Assembly (NCBI GenBank): GCA_964035575.1
Contig: OZ037932.1
Location: 434,001 to 498,000 of the forward strand
Reading direction: 5' to 3'
DNA from: Rhynchopus sp. YZ270_cl-10
Lineage: Eukaryota > Euglenozoa > Diplonemea > Diplonemida > Diplonemidae
Length of the DNA: 64,000 nt
The notes under the pieces were generated by a model. It was not told the origin of the DNA. It saw only the letters and a list, made by a program, of their open reading frames with translations, and did not search any database. Below, piece after piece: positions 51,260-63,096 of the stretch (its first letter is position 1; each line of letters starts with the position of its first letter). Made by a program: the position numbers and the translations under genes.

Positions 51260-54200
51260 CTTTGAAGAATCGAAGAAGGGGGTACAGAGCAGAAAGCAGA
51301 AAGCAGAGAAGGAAACAAAGAGAAGCTGAAAGTGAAGCAAACGCCAACAGGTTAGCTAAATGTAGTGGTTAAAAAAAGCTTAGGAAGGTGGGGGGAACAA
51401 TAGGGGGGTAGGGGAGGGGGGGGGATCTTCTCTGTGGCACTACTGTATCTGCATATTTCGAAAGGGGGGTTTTTTTGTTGTGTTTTGGGTCGTTTGTTTG
51501 GGTCCCCTCTGGTAAGATGGTATTGTTGTTACGGTGGGGGGGAGAGTAATAGTTGAAATCAGTTACCTTATTTGGTGTGGCTGAAAGGGGGTGCTATTTT
51601 TGTGGTACTTTCTGCTACTTTCTGCTATTCTGGGCATCTGGGTTTTTTGGTGCGGCTGAAGGGTGCTATTGTGTGCTACTTTCTGCTATTTTGGGGTCGT
51701 CGGCCACACCATTATTCTGTTCGTCCTGCACTCTTTTTAAAAATTTGGTTGTGTCGGTGTAGACACTCCGAGGATGAGCTGCACTATTAGTTGTGTGTTT
51801 CCACTCAGTGTTTTGTGGTGTAAAAGGGGGAGAAAATTTGAATGTTGATGGTAAAAAAAAGGGCGCTTTTTTTCACTTTTTGTATTTCGTTTTATTTTTT
51901 TTTTGCATTTTTTTTTTTTGAAAAGACTTTTGGGTTCCATCTTTTTTGTGGGGAAAGTTGTCCCATGAGGGACGTACCCTGTTTTTTCCACATCACCATC
52001 ACATCTTGTGGGTACCGGACCAACGGCATTTTTATTTTTATTTTGGTGACTCGGACAGGGTCCTAGCTTGTATTAAGGAAGTAGACCCAGCTGAATCAGT
52101 TACAGCCAAGTTAGTCCCCTGGACTCGGAAAAGAAAAAAAAAGAAAAAAAAAAAAAGAGAAAATACCATGGGTTCCGTACAGAACATTCACCTCGTTTGT
52201 TTGCTTGTTTTTGAGGCTGGTATTTGCCTTTTATACTATAAATTGACATGTCTCTCCTCCCACCATCAAGTGTGGACAGAAATAGAGACAAAAAAATAAA
52301 AGACATTCACATTTTTGAATTTTTTTTTTTTTTGGACACAAGATGTAGCAGGACGGGATTGGGGGGGTATCACCTTTTTGATAAAAACAAAAAAAAAAAA
52401 AGAAAACGGATCACAAACAAAATGAAGTTGACAAAAAAAAAGGGGGGTGTGGGACGAAGAAAAATAGGGGGGAAACCACTGCTAGATGAAAAGAAGATGT
52501 AACAACAGAAAAAAGTTTTTTTTCTTTTTTTTTTTGCTGTACCGACATAATACCTATCTGAAGACGGGTTCGGTGCACAATGATGCTCTAAAGGCTATGG
52601 TATTGTTTTTTTTTTTTGAAAACTTGGTTGTATTAGTGTAGCCACCCTAGAGTATGCTCCACTATACTAAACATTTTTACGTCACCGCAGACGAGCTTTT
52701 TTTTTTTACGGATATCAAAAAGGGCGAGCAAAAAACAACTCCTTTTTGGGGGGCTCATCAAATGGGCCTATATATGCCGTGTTTTTTTTTTGGACCTGAT
52801 GGACCTAGATTAAAAAAAAAAAAAATGACAGTGGAGCTTGCAGTGGTGGCAACTACACTATTCCAACAATTCTTCAAAAAATAAAAACGGAAGGTGAGAA
52901 AGATGGGACGGAACCAAAATTTTGGTGCGTGCCACGACGGAAAAGAAAGAAGAAAAAAGAAAAAAGAAGAAAAAAAGCGAAGAATTGTGTTTAAGATAAG
53001 CTAAGCCCCCTTTGTGCTGAGTCACCTTGGAAAAAGAAAAGAAAAAGAAACGTTGATGAATGCCTTTCGTGCGCCTATACCTGCACAAAAGAGAAAAGCT
53101 GGACCTATCGCCTTTAAGTACTAAACAGGGGAAGAAGGGTGGAGTTGCAATGTTGCACACAGACACCTCAACAAGATATATGGGCACAATAAAGAAAACT
53201 TTTTTTTTTTTTGCAAGAATGAATGCACTTCGCACCTCTCTCGTTGCGCATATCTCCCAAAAAAAAAGAAAAGTTAATAAGATGATCCGCTGTGCTCAGT
53301 CACCTTTTGGAGAAAGGGGTTTACCTTTGGTTTTGGTCATTGCGGTCGTTGTGCTCTCTCTGCTTGAAATGGTATTACTCATTTTTTTTTTTTGACAAAT
53401 CTATTGGTTTCAGTGTGTAACTGCCATAATAAATTGTCCTGGAGTCTGTCCAGAATAGAATTTGGGGCTCCTGACGACCCCATATTGCATACTGCGTACT
53501 TCTTGCACCGATGAATGCCTAGAGAACCCATTTTGGTGGGGACTCAGCATCTCTCCTCAATGCCAGCCGAACCACTTTTTTTTTCCTTTTTTTTTTCCTG
53601 TGTTGCTTTTTTTTTTTTTACCTAGGTCTCCTTGATAAAATACTCCTGATTTTTTTTTTTTTGATTTTTCCCTCCCAAAAACAAAAACAAAAAAGCAAAA
53701 ATGATTTTTGTCACACGAGGGTTTATACATAGCTCTGTATCTTTGTGCGTAGAACGTAATACAAAAGCAAAACAAAATACACAAAAAAGTTGAAAAAAAA
53801 AATCAACAGAATTTTTTTTGACTGACCAAAGAAAAAGAGACAAAAAACCCCATGGGGATATCTTTTGTATTAACAGAATTACTCAAATGAAAAAAAGAAA
53901 AGAAAACTTTGGTAATAATGTGCCTCTCGTGCGCACACATCTTACAAAAATAGAACGTGAGGGTGGGGAGTGTCAACCCGGTTCGTTCCACCGCACACAG
54001 CAAAAAAAAAAAAAAATAAAGGAGAGGAACCTTGAAAGATGGGTGGGCTCTTTATGCACAGCATCTTAATGGGTTTTCAAAAAAAAAGCAAAATAAAAGA
54101 AAACTATTTGTCAAGAAAACTGATTCAGCGTTGTCGTGGGGATGAAAAAAAGGGGGGTTTTTTTTGACCCCCAAAAAAAAATACATGAAAGATACATATT

Positions 54201-56689
54201 CTTCACAAGAGTCCTCCCTAGATGCTAAATATAATCCAGCGGAATTCACTGAATCACTGAAGAATCTTTCAAAAAACAAAAAAACAAAAAAAAAAAGGGG
54301 ACAACACTGGCCAGGATGCAGGTAGCATACCTAAAAACCCTTGTGTGTTCTTCTTTTTTTTGAAAACCTGGTTGTATTAGTGCAGACACCCAAGATGATG
54401 AACTCCACTATGTATTTTTTTCTGTTCTTTCCCAGTTTTGAAAAAAAGGTTGATATAATTACCAAAACTGCAAAAACTCCACTTTTTTCTCTAAAAGTCA
54501 TTCCTTTATTTTCCCACAACCTTCCTTCTGAAGGTGTGTGGAAAACAACAACAACAAACAAGAACAACTAATTGCGAAGAGAAGAAAAAAACGGGGTGTA
54601 CCGTGGAGAACCACGCAATTTTCGGTTTCAGGAGCCCCCCCCACGCCATATCCACAGCACACCCCGTTGTTTTTTCCCCCAGCAATTACTTGCTTTTTTT
54701 TTTGTCTTGAAACGGCTAAAGAGAGCTATCCCCAGTGGGAAAACGTTGTTGAGAGGGGGGTAACACTGAATGCATATGAGTGATCTGACGTTTTTTCGTT
54801 TTTTGAAATTTTCCAAAACAAATAAAAATGGGCAAGAACGATGACTTAGTAGACCATCGGTTAAATAAAAGCTGTACACAGGGGGGGGTTTTTTTTTTTT
54901 GCGTGGGAATCTCTGCTTTGTTGGTTGGGGAGTGTTGTCATAAAATGTTTTCCTGAACTTCACTTTTGACAGAGTACTTGACTTCCCTCTGTTTTAACAG
55001 ATATATGCCACACGCGACTCAAAAAAAAAAAAAAAACTCAAAAAAAAATCCCGTTTATTTTCCCTTGTTTTTGATGTTTATGATGAAAAAATGAATAGGC
55101 AACGTAGAAGAAAAGTTGGGGGAAAACACTCAAAAAAAAATTGACTTGAAATACAACAGCCCTCTTGTGGCAGTGTACCCAAAAAAAAAAAAAAAAAATG
55201 GAGGGAAAACCAAATAGCATCTGAAACCTCGTGTCTAGTGAAACGCTTGTTTCGGCAGAATAACAAAAAAAAATATTTTTAAAAAGAATGGAAAAATACT
55301 GTGTGTAGAAGAAGATGAACACACCTAAAAAAAGAGGGGAAATATTGAGATGAGTCTAAGCTTTGCTGGAGTCACCACAATAAAAGGGGGCGCAAATCCT
55401 TGAAAGATGAACAAGAAAACATTCATACACATCCAAAGTCATAAGGGAAAAAACTCATATAGGACACATCAGCAGAAAGATGATAATGACAATGCCAAAA
55501 AAGATATAAAAAAAAGAAGAAGAAAAAAGCAAGGGGATATCCGACGATTGATAGCCAATTAAAAAAGGGTGAGAAAAGGTGGGCACCCACACGAGGAACA
55601 GAAACCTTCGTAAGAGAAGCCCAAGCCTTCTTGAGTCACCCAAAAAAAAAGAATAACTTTCATAAACTTTAAATTTTTCTTAGATAAACTTCAGTAGTCA
55701 AATCCTTGAAGGTGAAGTGTATTTTCAACTAAATCCCTCTTTAGTGCAAACCATGCCCCCTTTTGAAATTCATGCACAAACAAGAAGAAAGAAGGGGGAA
55801 ACAAACACTACCAAAAAAACCCCCCGACGGGTTTTGAGAATTACTGTTCAGAAAAAAAAAAAGGAATCTGTACTTTGTCGCATTGATACCAATATTTGAG
55901 CACGATGTGATATTCAATATCCTGAAAAAGGGATTTTTTTTTTGCTGCATCGACAATCACTGTACACCTACCGGAATAAAGATCTGTACTCAAAATGTCG
56001 ACCGAAGCCTTTTTTGTACCTCCTTTATTGATAATCTGTTTAGTGTAACCATCTTTTAGACAGCCGTTTACTATTTTTTTTTCTCTCTGGCTGTACTATT
56101 TTAGAACACAATCCATACGGCAGCAAACTAAATGTCGGACAGGGGGGGATAAGGGAAGGGAGTGGGACAAAAAAAGCGAACAACCTCTGAGGATTTGAGA
56201 AATTTGTTTCGTAAAGTGTGTAATAAATATTCTGTGGTGATATCTTTATTACTGCAATACGCTCCCACTTGACTACCTGGCCAAGAGGAAACCTCTTTGA
56301 GGCCAAAAAAGGATTTGAAATTTCTTTTTTTTTTTTTTTTAATTTTTGACGCTGAAGGGGGTACAGAGTAGGGAACATACGGCTATTAGGTTGCCCCGCC
56401 CTTTTTTTTTGACGAGAAAAAAAAAAAAAAAAAAAAAAAGTAAAATACGATTGGGCTGAAGAGAGATAGGATAATTGGTGTGATCACCCAAACGGATTCT
56501 CCGTGGTTCCCCCGTGGTTCTCCCGAAGGTGCTCCGCAAATCTTAATATAGCCCGAAACAGTTCTCCGTGGTTCCCTCGTGGTTCTTCCGTGGATTGTCC
56601 GTGGGTTGTCCGTACCCCCTGAATCACACCAATAATGGGGGAAATGTTTTTTTCTTTTGGGTACCTCACTTTTGATGAACAAAAAACCA

Positions 56690-58322
56690 TACTGGGGGGG
56701 GGGCTAATAAAGTATACGGTGCTAATAAAGTATCATACAATGCAACGAGGCCGAGTCGGCCTCGCCAAGGCCTGAAAATAAATACTCAGGCGTGCCTGAG
56801 GCGTACTCGGGATTAGTTACGTTTAAGTACGCCTCAGGCACGCCTGAGTATATTTATATTTCTTACCAGCATTTTTGTCATGAACAAAAAAGTATTTCCC
56901 CCCAAATTTTGTGGGTTTCGATTCAGAGGTAGCAAAATCTTTCAAATGCGGGGTCGCACGATGAAAAATGTGCCTCTGGGCCGGGCGAGTCGAAAAAATG
57001 AAAAGGGTTCGCTAAGCCTTGGTGCTGATGATATATATTTTGGTGGTACCTTCGGGTATTTCATTGGTTCAAGAATCATTGGAAACAAATTTCGGGGGTG
57101 CTTTTCGACTGGGTCCCTTCGGGCCCAACTAGATGCAAGACGGAAGAGGCTCATACAAGGCTGGGCCCTCTAACACTAAAGAGATCCCATCGAGATCCCA
57201 GAATTTTACACAGGCCTCCTTGATCCACAGACCACAGCTCTATTTTTAGTACAACTATGGGGTGACCAAAGGTCTTTTTTACACATACCCGAGGTATGAC
57301 TCATCTTCTGCGAAGCCTCTTTTTAGGAGGCAGTTTACTGTAAGCAGTAACCATGATATTTTTCCACCAAAAATATCTTGCGACCCGCAATTTTCTCAGC
57401 AGGACACCGAAAGTTGATTTCAGCACATTTCAGGGGGCGGGGGAAATACATGGCATGACTTAGAAACGTGATGACCTGTGCATAATTTTTATATATCAGC
57501 AGAAATATGAAACCGGGTATACTTTCCCCTGATTTTTGGTACAAACTTAAAGTCACGCACTTTTTGCTAAAAAAATTGTCCGACCCCGGACTTTTTTCAG
57601 ATCGCTAGCTTGAGGCCCTTTTTGCGGGGAATAAATACACACCAGGCGCCTGGAACGCAAGTATGCGTTGATATATACTCAGGCGTGCCTGAGGCGTACT
57701 TAAACGTGACTAATCCCGAGTACGCCTCAGGCACGCCTCAGTGACGCCTCAGGCACGCCTCAGATATATTTTCCAGATATGAGTATTTTCAGGCGTACCC
57801 GGCCTCGTTGCATTGTATGAAGTATACGGGGGTAATAAAGTATACGGTGCGGAAACCCATTTTGAGCGTGTAAATCTGTGAAATAAAGTATACGGTTTTT
57901 GTGTACATTTTTCTTACTAAAAAAAATTTTCAGCAAGTTTTGCACAAAAAATCGAAAAAAAAATTTTTTGATTTCGGTGGTCCGGATTCTGTGCGTGTTG
58001 TGATGGGGTCACTTTGCGCTGAGAAACGAGTATTTTTGACCTAAAACGCGTGTATCAGTTTTTACACGATTGGTGCTGATGGGGTTCAGATTTGTGAAAA
58101 TTTAAGTCACCAAAAAATTGTTCATTTTTCCACATTGACCCCACCACTGGCTGGGATTGGCCCAAAAATGCCAATGGTGGTGTTTTCGCGAGGTTTCGGC
58201 CACTAGAAACCCCAAAATAACAGTGATTTTTTTTTTTTTTTCCTTTTTCGTTTTTTGGCCATTTAAGCAGTAATTCCCGCCGAATAAAGTATACGTATAC
58301 TTTAATAGCTCCCCCCCCAGTA
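56690..58322. mobile_element. 1.6-kb inverted-repeat element with long palindromes
   Basis: The ends CTGGGGGG...CTAATAAAGTATACG (from 56692) and the reverse complement of CGTATACTTTAATAGCTCC... (to 58320) are inverted repeats between TA dinucleotides, which would fit a Tc1/mariner-type target site. An inner inverted pair, CATACAATGCAACGAGGCCG (56734-56753) with 57800-57819, and a perfect 24-bp palindrome pair (56784-56807 and 56826-56849, containing CAGGCGTGCCTGAGGCG) that recurs inverted near 57672-57750 show a composite or nested structure. A 97-residue ORF at 56880-57173 has no recognisable domain. Confidence 0.62.
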
Positions 58323-58329
58323 GTTCCTC

Positions 58330-58367
<38 letters not shown>

Positions 58368-58680
58368 GAAATAACAGAGTGACCTACTCCCCCACCCTTC
58401 TTCTTTTGGGGGGAGGGAGGAGTCTTCCCTGAGACAGAGGTCTCAGTATTGCTTTTTTCTTGTCAATTAATTTACCCTTTTTTTCGAAACTGTCTAATGA
58501 AAAGGGGGGAAATACGGTAGGGAAAATGTTATCTACAGCAATTTATTTCAAAGGTTCAAAGTTCATTTTGAGTAAAACGATGCACAAAACAAAACAAAAG
58601 TGTGTTAGTATAGCCAAGAAGTAGTCGGTAATACAACTTCGAGCCAAGTTTTTTGGAACAGGTTTTTTTTTTTTTTTTTT

Positions 58681-58744
58681 TGATAAATTGTTGGAGTAGT
58701 GTAGTTGCCTCGGGTTGTGTTGCCACAGTTGTGCAATCTCCACT
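58681..58744 (-). repeat. Family B dispersed element (type copy)
   Basis: Preceded by a T run, it reads plus TGATAAATTGTTGGAGTAG ... GTTGTGCAATCTCCACT. Other copies: 14642-14691, 14983-15045, 17989-18048, 48013-48057 (shorter) and one reversed at 52828-52875. It parallels family A (GTTG..TTAGTGTAG..GCC..CTCCACT), so the two are probably subfamilies of one A-tailed element on the minus strand. The middle part is a short variable hairpin. Confidence 0.6.
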
Positions 58745-59474
58745 TTCTTTTGAAAATTTTTTCCATTTTTCGCTCACCTGCAAATCAAAAAAAAAACAAC
58801 AAATCAAAATAACAGATGATAATGTGACAATACCTTAAGAGTAAGTAAATTATTACAAATAGCAAACAGAATTTGACTTCAGGATTCAAGGATATGACAA
58901 AATGAATATTTTTTTTTTCGTTTTTCGCTCTGCAAAATAAAATCAAAAAATACAACGAAAAAATAAACGTGGATTATAAAAGAAAAAGTACAGACAGGAA
59001 CAGACCTTTTTTATTTTTGCAGACGCAACCTTATTTTTTATTTCCGATAGAGCGTATTATCTTCAAAAAAACAGAATATTTTCAAATTTAAAAAAACGCT
59101 TTTTCCCTTTCCCCTTTTTTATTTGATAATCTGTTGGTTTAGTGTAGCCGCCATCTAGCACTACCCAGAAATATTTTTTTGTTTTTTTTTTGTTTTTTTT
59201 TGTTTTATTTCGGCTTTGTCCTAAATGATACAATCGCTAGTTTCTTTTCTTTTTTTTCAAATGCGGGGAGGGAAATGGGGAATGATAAAGGGAAACTTTT
59301 GGGGAATATTTTGAAAACTTATTTTCTGACTTTTTTTCGTTTTTTTTTTTTGTTGTTGTTTTGTTGCTTCTGAGGTTATTTTTTTTTGGTTCTTCATGAT
59401 ACAGTTTTTTTTAGTTCTTTCTCTCTCCCTCCCCCCTTCCCCAACCCCCCCTTAGATGAGCTCTTTTATCTCTA

Positions 59475-61662
59475 CTATGCACGGTTCAAACCACGGTTTC
59501 CAGATAATTCCAATTTTTCGACTTTTGAAAGAATGTGTTTGCCGTAGTTCGTGCGTTGGAGCATAATAGTGTGGGGTTTGATGTGTCTTACGAGGAGGTG
59601 TGCGCAGGAGTCGTTCGCGTCGAGCATTTTCTGTACGACGTAGTTACCGTACTGGTCCCGCATCATTTCCTCGAGGTGCGTTTCTCTGTTGTTTGTGGGC
59701 GCAACGAGGATTTGGATGATATGCTCCCTGGTTGCTGGGTCTGCAAACAGATAAATCTTCTCCGCCACATTCGACGAAAATTTATGGCACGATATTTGCC
59801 CAAAGTCCTCCATCAAATTGCGGACCAACTCTCTACTGAAGTTCGGCTTCGCATTCGCCATGACATGCTGAATCACGTAGTTCCCATTCTGGTTCACCAC
59901 CAACTGCCTTGCAAGCGAAACAATCTTGTTCAAAACAGGAACCGTCGCCTGGGAGAGAACGCTCAGAGGGTTTCTTTTGCCGTACTCAAGGATCTTCTGG
60001 ATGACCCTGCATCCATAGGGGTGTGTTGCAAGGCCATTGATGTTGTCGAGGAAGGCGGTGATAATGAACGCGCTTTGGTTGGGAATCACCTCAATGCACT
60101 TCTGGATGACGTGGTTGCCGTTTGTGTCTGTCACACAGCGTGGTACGCTGTCGTACAGCTCGGACACAATCTGTTGTTGGAGACGTTCAGGCACAAGGTC
60201 AAGCGCCTTTTGCACAACACGGCACCCGTAGGTCTGCATCGTGAGGTCAATGACGGACCCCTTCATCGCGTGGACAAGCTCCTCACGATGACGTTCGCTG
60301 CCGTTCTCAAGGAGCTTCTGGATGACGTAGTTTCCGAAGACGTCGGTCATGAGGTTGAGCGCCTGAGGTCTGAGCTCATCGAAGATGCATGACAAATGCT
60401 GCATGCCGACGTCGCCCTGCTCGGCGGTCTGTGGTAGTTGGGGTGGGAAAAAATCGCAATTTTTTAGTAAAAAACCCCTTCAATGACTCCCAAAAGGGAG
60501 AGAAATCTGAAATGGCATGGATATCTGGCTTCGTGGAGTTTGAAAGGAAGTTGCTAAAAAAAAGTATACCTGCTCAAGCTTCTTCTGGATCAGCCTCGAT
60601 CCCTCCTGGTCCCGCGAGAACTCCGAGACGTGCCCGATGAAGTCAGGGAGCTCCCAGGTACGCGACTTTCTGCGGAACTCCTCGAGGAGGGGGGAGGGCT
60701 GTGGGTTGGCCTGCGCTGCGGCTGCGGCAACGCCGGCGGAGGCGCGCACCTTCTGCTTTCCGTTGGTGGGGCTGACCTGGGGGCCAGTGGGCACCTGCTT
60801 GACGTACTCCGGCTTCTTGGGCTTTTGGAATGCGGCTGGGTGGGAGGGGTGCGCCGGCTGGAAGGGCGCGGCTGCGTGGTTGGGTGCAGTGGCTTGGATG
60901 CGTGCAGGCGGGTGTGCCGGCTGGTACTGCATGCCAGGGTGGTACGGTGCAGCGTTGACGTTGACTGTCAGAGGGGGGTTGACGTTGACATTCATGCTGT
61001 CGTGCTGCGGTGTGTTGTCCTCAAAGCTGCCCCACATCTTGCCCCATGCAGGCGCCTCCTCGCCCATCAGGCCCTGCCCCATGCCCATGCCCATACCCAT
61101 ACCCATCCCGTTCATCATGTTGGGCTGCATGTCCATGCCCATCCCCATGTAGTTCATGTTCATCCCCATCATATGACGGTGTGGGTCCTCAAAGGCCTGC
61201 ACCTGAGGTGCGAAGTGTGTCTCAACGGGAGGCAGGGTGACATGAGGTTGGATGGCAGGTGTGGCAGTGGTGCTGCCCGCAGCGACAGCGGCAACAGGCA
61301 GCTGCTTCGGCGACTTCTTCGCAGTTGTGGGGAACGCATTCCATTTGTGGTCCGCCTCCTGTGCCTTCTCCTTCGGCGTTGCCTTGTCGATGTTGAACGC
61401 AAGGGAAGGGGGTGCAGTGCGGGCACGGCTTGTCGCACGGCCTAGCTCAGACACATCCCCGATGATGCTGTCCTGCAGGTTCTGTGAAGAGAAGAATAAA
61501 AAATGGTATAAAAATAGATGCCGTGTGTATTCGCAATACACAACGTTGAGGCAGAGGTGAATGTTTTGGATTGGAAGTGCTTTTTGAAAATATGTGAAAG
61601 AAAGTGTGTCATACATCCTCATCGTCCAGCAAGCGGTCCAGCATCGCCTCCTCGTAGCTCAT
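59475..61662 (-). CDS. Pumilio/PUF RNA-binding protein
   Basis: Three exons (61615-61662, 60570-61481, 59475-60428) with introns of 133 and 141 bp give 637 residues. The first exon encodes only MSYEEAMLDRLLDDED. A disordered region follows with Met-Gly runs at about 116-156 (GMGMGMGMGMGQG). The PUF domain, about 299-630, has eight repeats whose base-contact cores read SRLIQ, NYVIQ, CRVVQ, NHVIQ, CRVIQ, NYVIQ, SNVAEK and NYVVQ. These equal the contact residues of human PUM1 in every repeat, so by the PUF code the predicted mRNA target is UGUANAUA. Expected role: cytoplasmic post-transcriptional repression through 3' UTR sites. The intron between repeat 1 residues KKLEQ and TAEQ has donor GTATAC. 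Confidence 0.92.
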
Positions 61663-63096
61663 TTTGACGGAGAAAAAAGGGGGAAAGAGACAGAAAGAGT
61701 GTGAGAGTTTGGAGAACTTTTGTTTTGCGTATATGTGTGCGAGAGGTGGGTGCCTCTTTGTCACTCAACGTTCACTGCCTCGTTCTCGTTGCTGTTATTA
61801 CGCTTGACTTCGGTGTAGTGTGTGGGGTAGAGGGGGGGGATAGCAAAGTGTGTGTGTAGCGTAATGAACTCTGCATAGTGTGTTTGGGTTTAGTCAGAGA
61901 AAAGGGGGAGGATAAAAAATAAAGATGTCAACGTTGTGAAACGTTGCGACACGTTGTGACACGTTGTGCATAGGATTGAAATTTTGTGACATTTTGTGAA
62001 ACTTTGCAAAACGCCGCCCCTATGACTTGAAATACAAAGCCCTCTCGTGAACAGTGTACCTTTGGTATGACCGGCTGTGGGTGGACCCCAACCATGCAGT
62101 CCTACAATCCATTTCGAAAAAAAGATGTCCCAAGCCATCTAGATCACAATTGTTATCGCACAACATCAACTGCGTGGATTCCACAAGGGTGTCGTCAGGG
62201 ATGTCAAATCCCTATAGACCTCTACCCTCCGGCGGTTGGTGGGAGCAGTGTACCTTTTGGTGTGCAGAATACAAATTCATTTCGAAAGGAGGGCGACTTT
62301 TTTTGAATTTTCCTGGTCTTTTGATAAAAGGTGCTATTTTTTTTTACCCTCCCTTTTTTTTTGCGCAAAAAACAAAACAAAAAACAAATTGATAACGGAA
62401 ATGAAAAGGTAATACTGAGACCCCCTGATCGCTGTCGTATATTTTTGGTTTTTTTTATAAAAGAAATTGGGAATATGTAGACACTGCGCCAAACGCATTG
62501 ATATCTACTGCCCGGGGGGGGTGGGGAGGAACCGACAACAAGAAGTAACATAAATAAAGGCTAGGGAACCCTTTGATTCGATACAAAAATAAAAGAATAA
62601 AAGAAAAAAAAACTTTTGAAAGATGGATATGAAGAGACATAACATCTTTCAAAGGAAAAGAAAGAAAAAAAAAATAGGAGGGGCGAGGTTGACAAGGCAA
62701 AAAAAAAAAAAAAATAAGATCCCCCCAGATACCAGAGCTCCCAAGAAATAGCCCATTTGCTTGATTTGTCGATTCTCCTGTTTTTTCTTTCTTTCTTTCA
62801 GTGAAATCACCATAACTTTTTTTTTTTAGGTTCTTCCTCTACGAAGCAGGCCCCATTTTTGTTTTGTTGAAAACTTGGTTGTATTAGTGTAGACACCCGA
62901 GGATGAACTCCACTATTGTTTGTTGTGTCGACAATCGCCTAAGAACCCCACTTGGTGCTAATCGGATCTGTACTCAATGTTGTCTGAAGCCTTACCACGG
63001 AAGGTATAGACGTCATTTTGTTTCCCGTCATGAACTTCATTTGTCACGGTTCTTTCCTGTGGTTTGTTAAAATTTATTTGACAATCGGTGGTTGTG
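61663..63096. other. Intergenic
   Basis: No gene supported. A stretch of ACGTTGTGAAACG-like tandem units at about 61928-62010 recalls the interior of the element at 21403-21880. The CCATTT-type module is at 62024-62116, a GAAAGATG/CATCTTTC hairpin at 62618-62650, family A at 62869-62915, and a TGTCGACAATCGCC ... CTGAAGCC composite at about 62923-63020. Confidence 0.5.
62024..62116 (+). repeat. CCATTT-type dispersed module (type copy)
   Basis: The order is GACTTGAAATACAAAGCCC, TCTCGTG, a TACC/GGTA hairpin around TTT (62057-62067), GGGTGGACCCCAACCATGC, then CTACAATCCATTTCG. Other copies, all same way round: about 2645-2712, 12161, 17812-17850, 32997-33090, 50973-51020 and 55140. It shares the CTCTCGTG motif with the hairpin modules. 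Confidence 0.55.

Larger units (their letters stand above)
51260..59474. other. 8-kb intergenic desert with modules and one large element
   Basis: No gene supported outside the element 56692-58320. Family A copies at 51739-51786, 52618-52663 and 54362-54410. One family B copy in the opposite orientation at 52828-52875, the only clear reversal seen; normal family B copies at 58681-58744 and, diverged, near 53392, 56030 and 59122. CTAAG-type copies near 52987, 53272, 55345 and 55605. GATG-type hairpins near 53059, 53915, 54035 and 55403. GACAATCAC/CCGAAGCC composites near 52540 and 55950. C-rich run at 59421-59452 just past the PUF stop. Confidence 0.5.

Noticed and set aside
56880-57173. 97-residue ORF inside the palindromic element
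   Set aside because: No recognisable domain and no relative seen in the window; not enough to call a gene.
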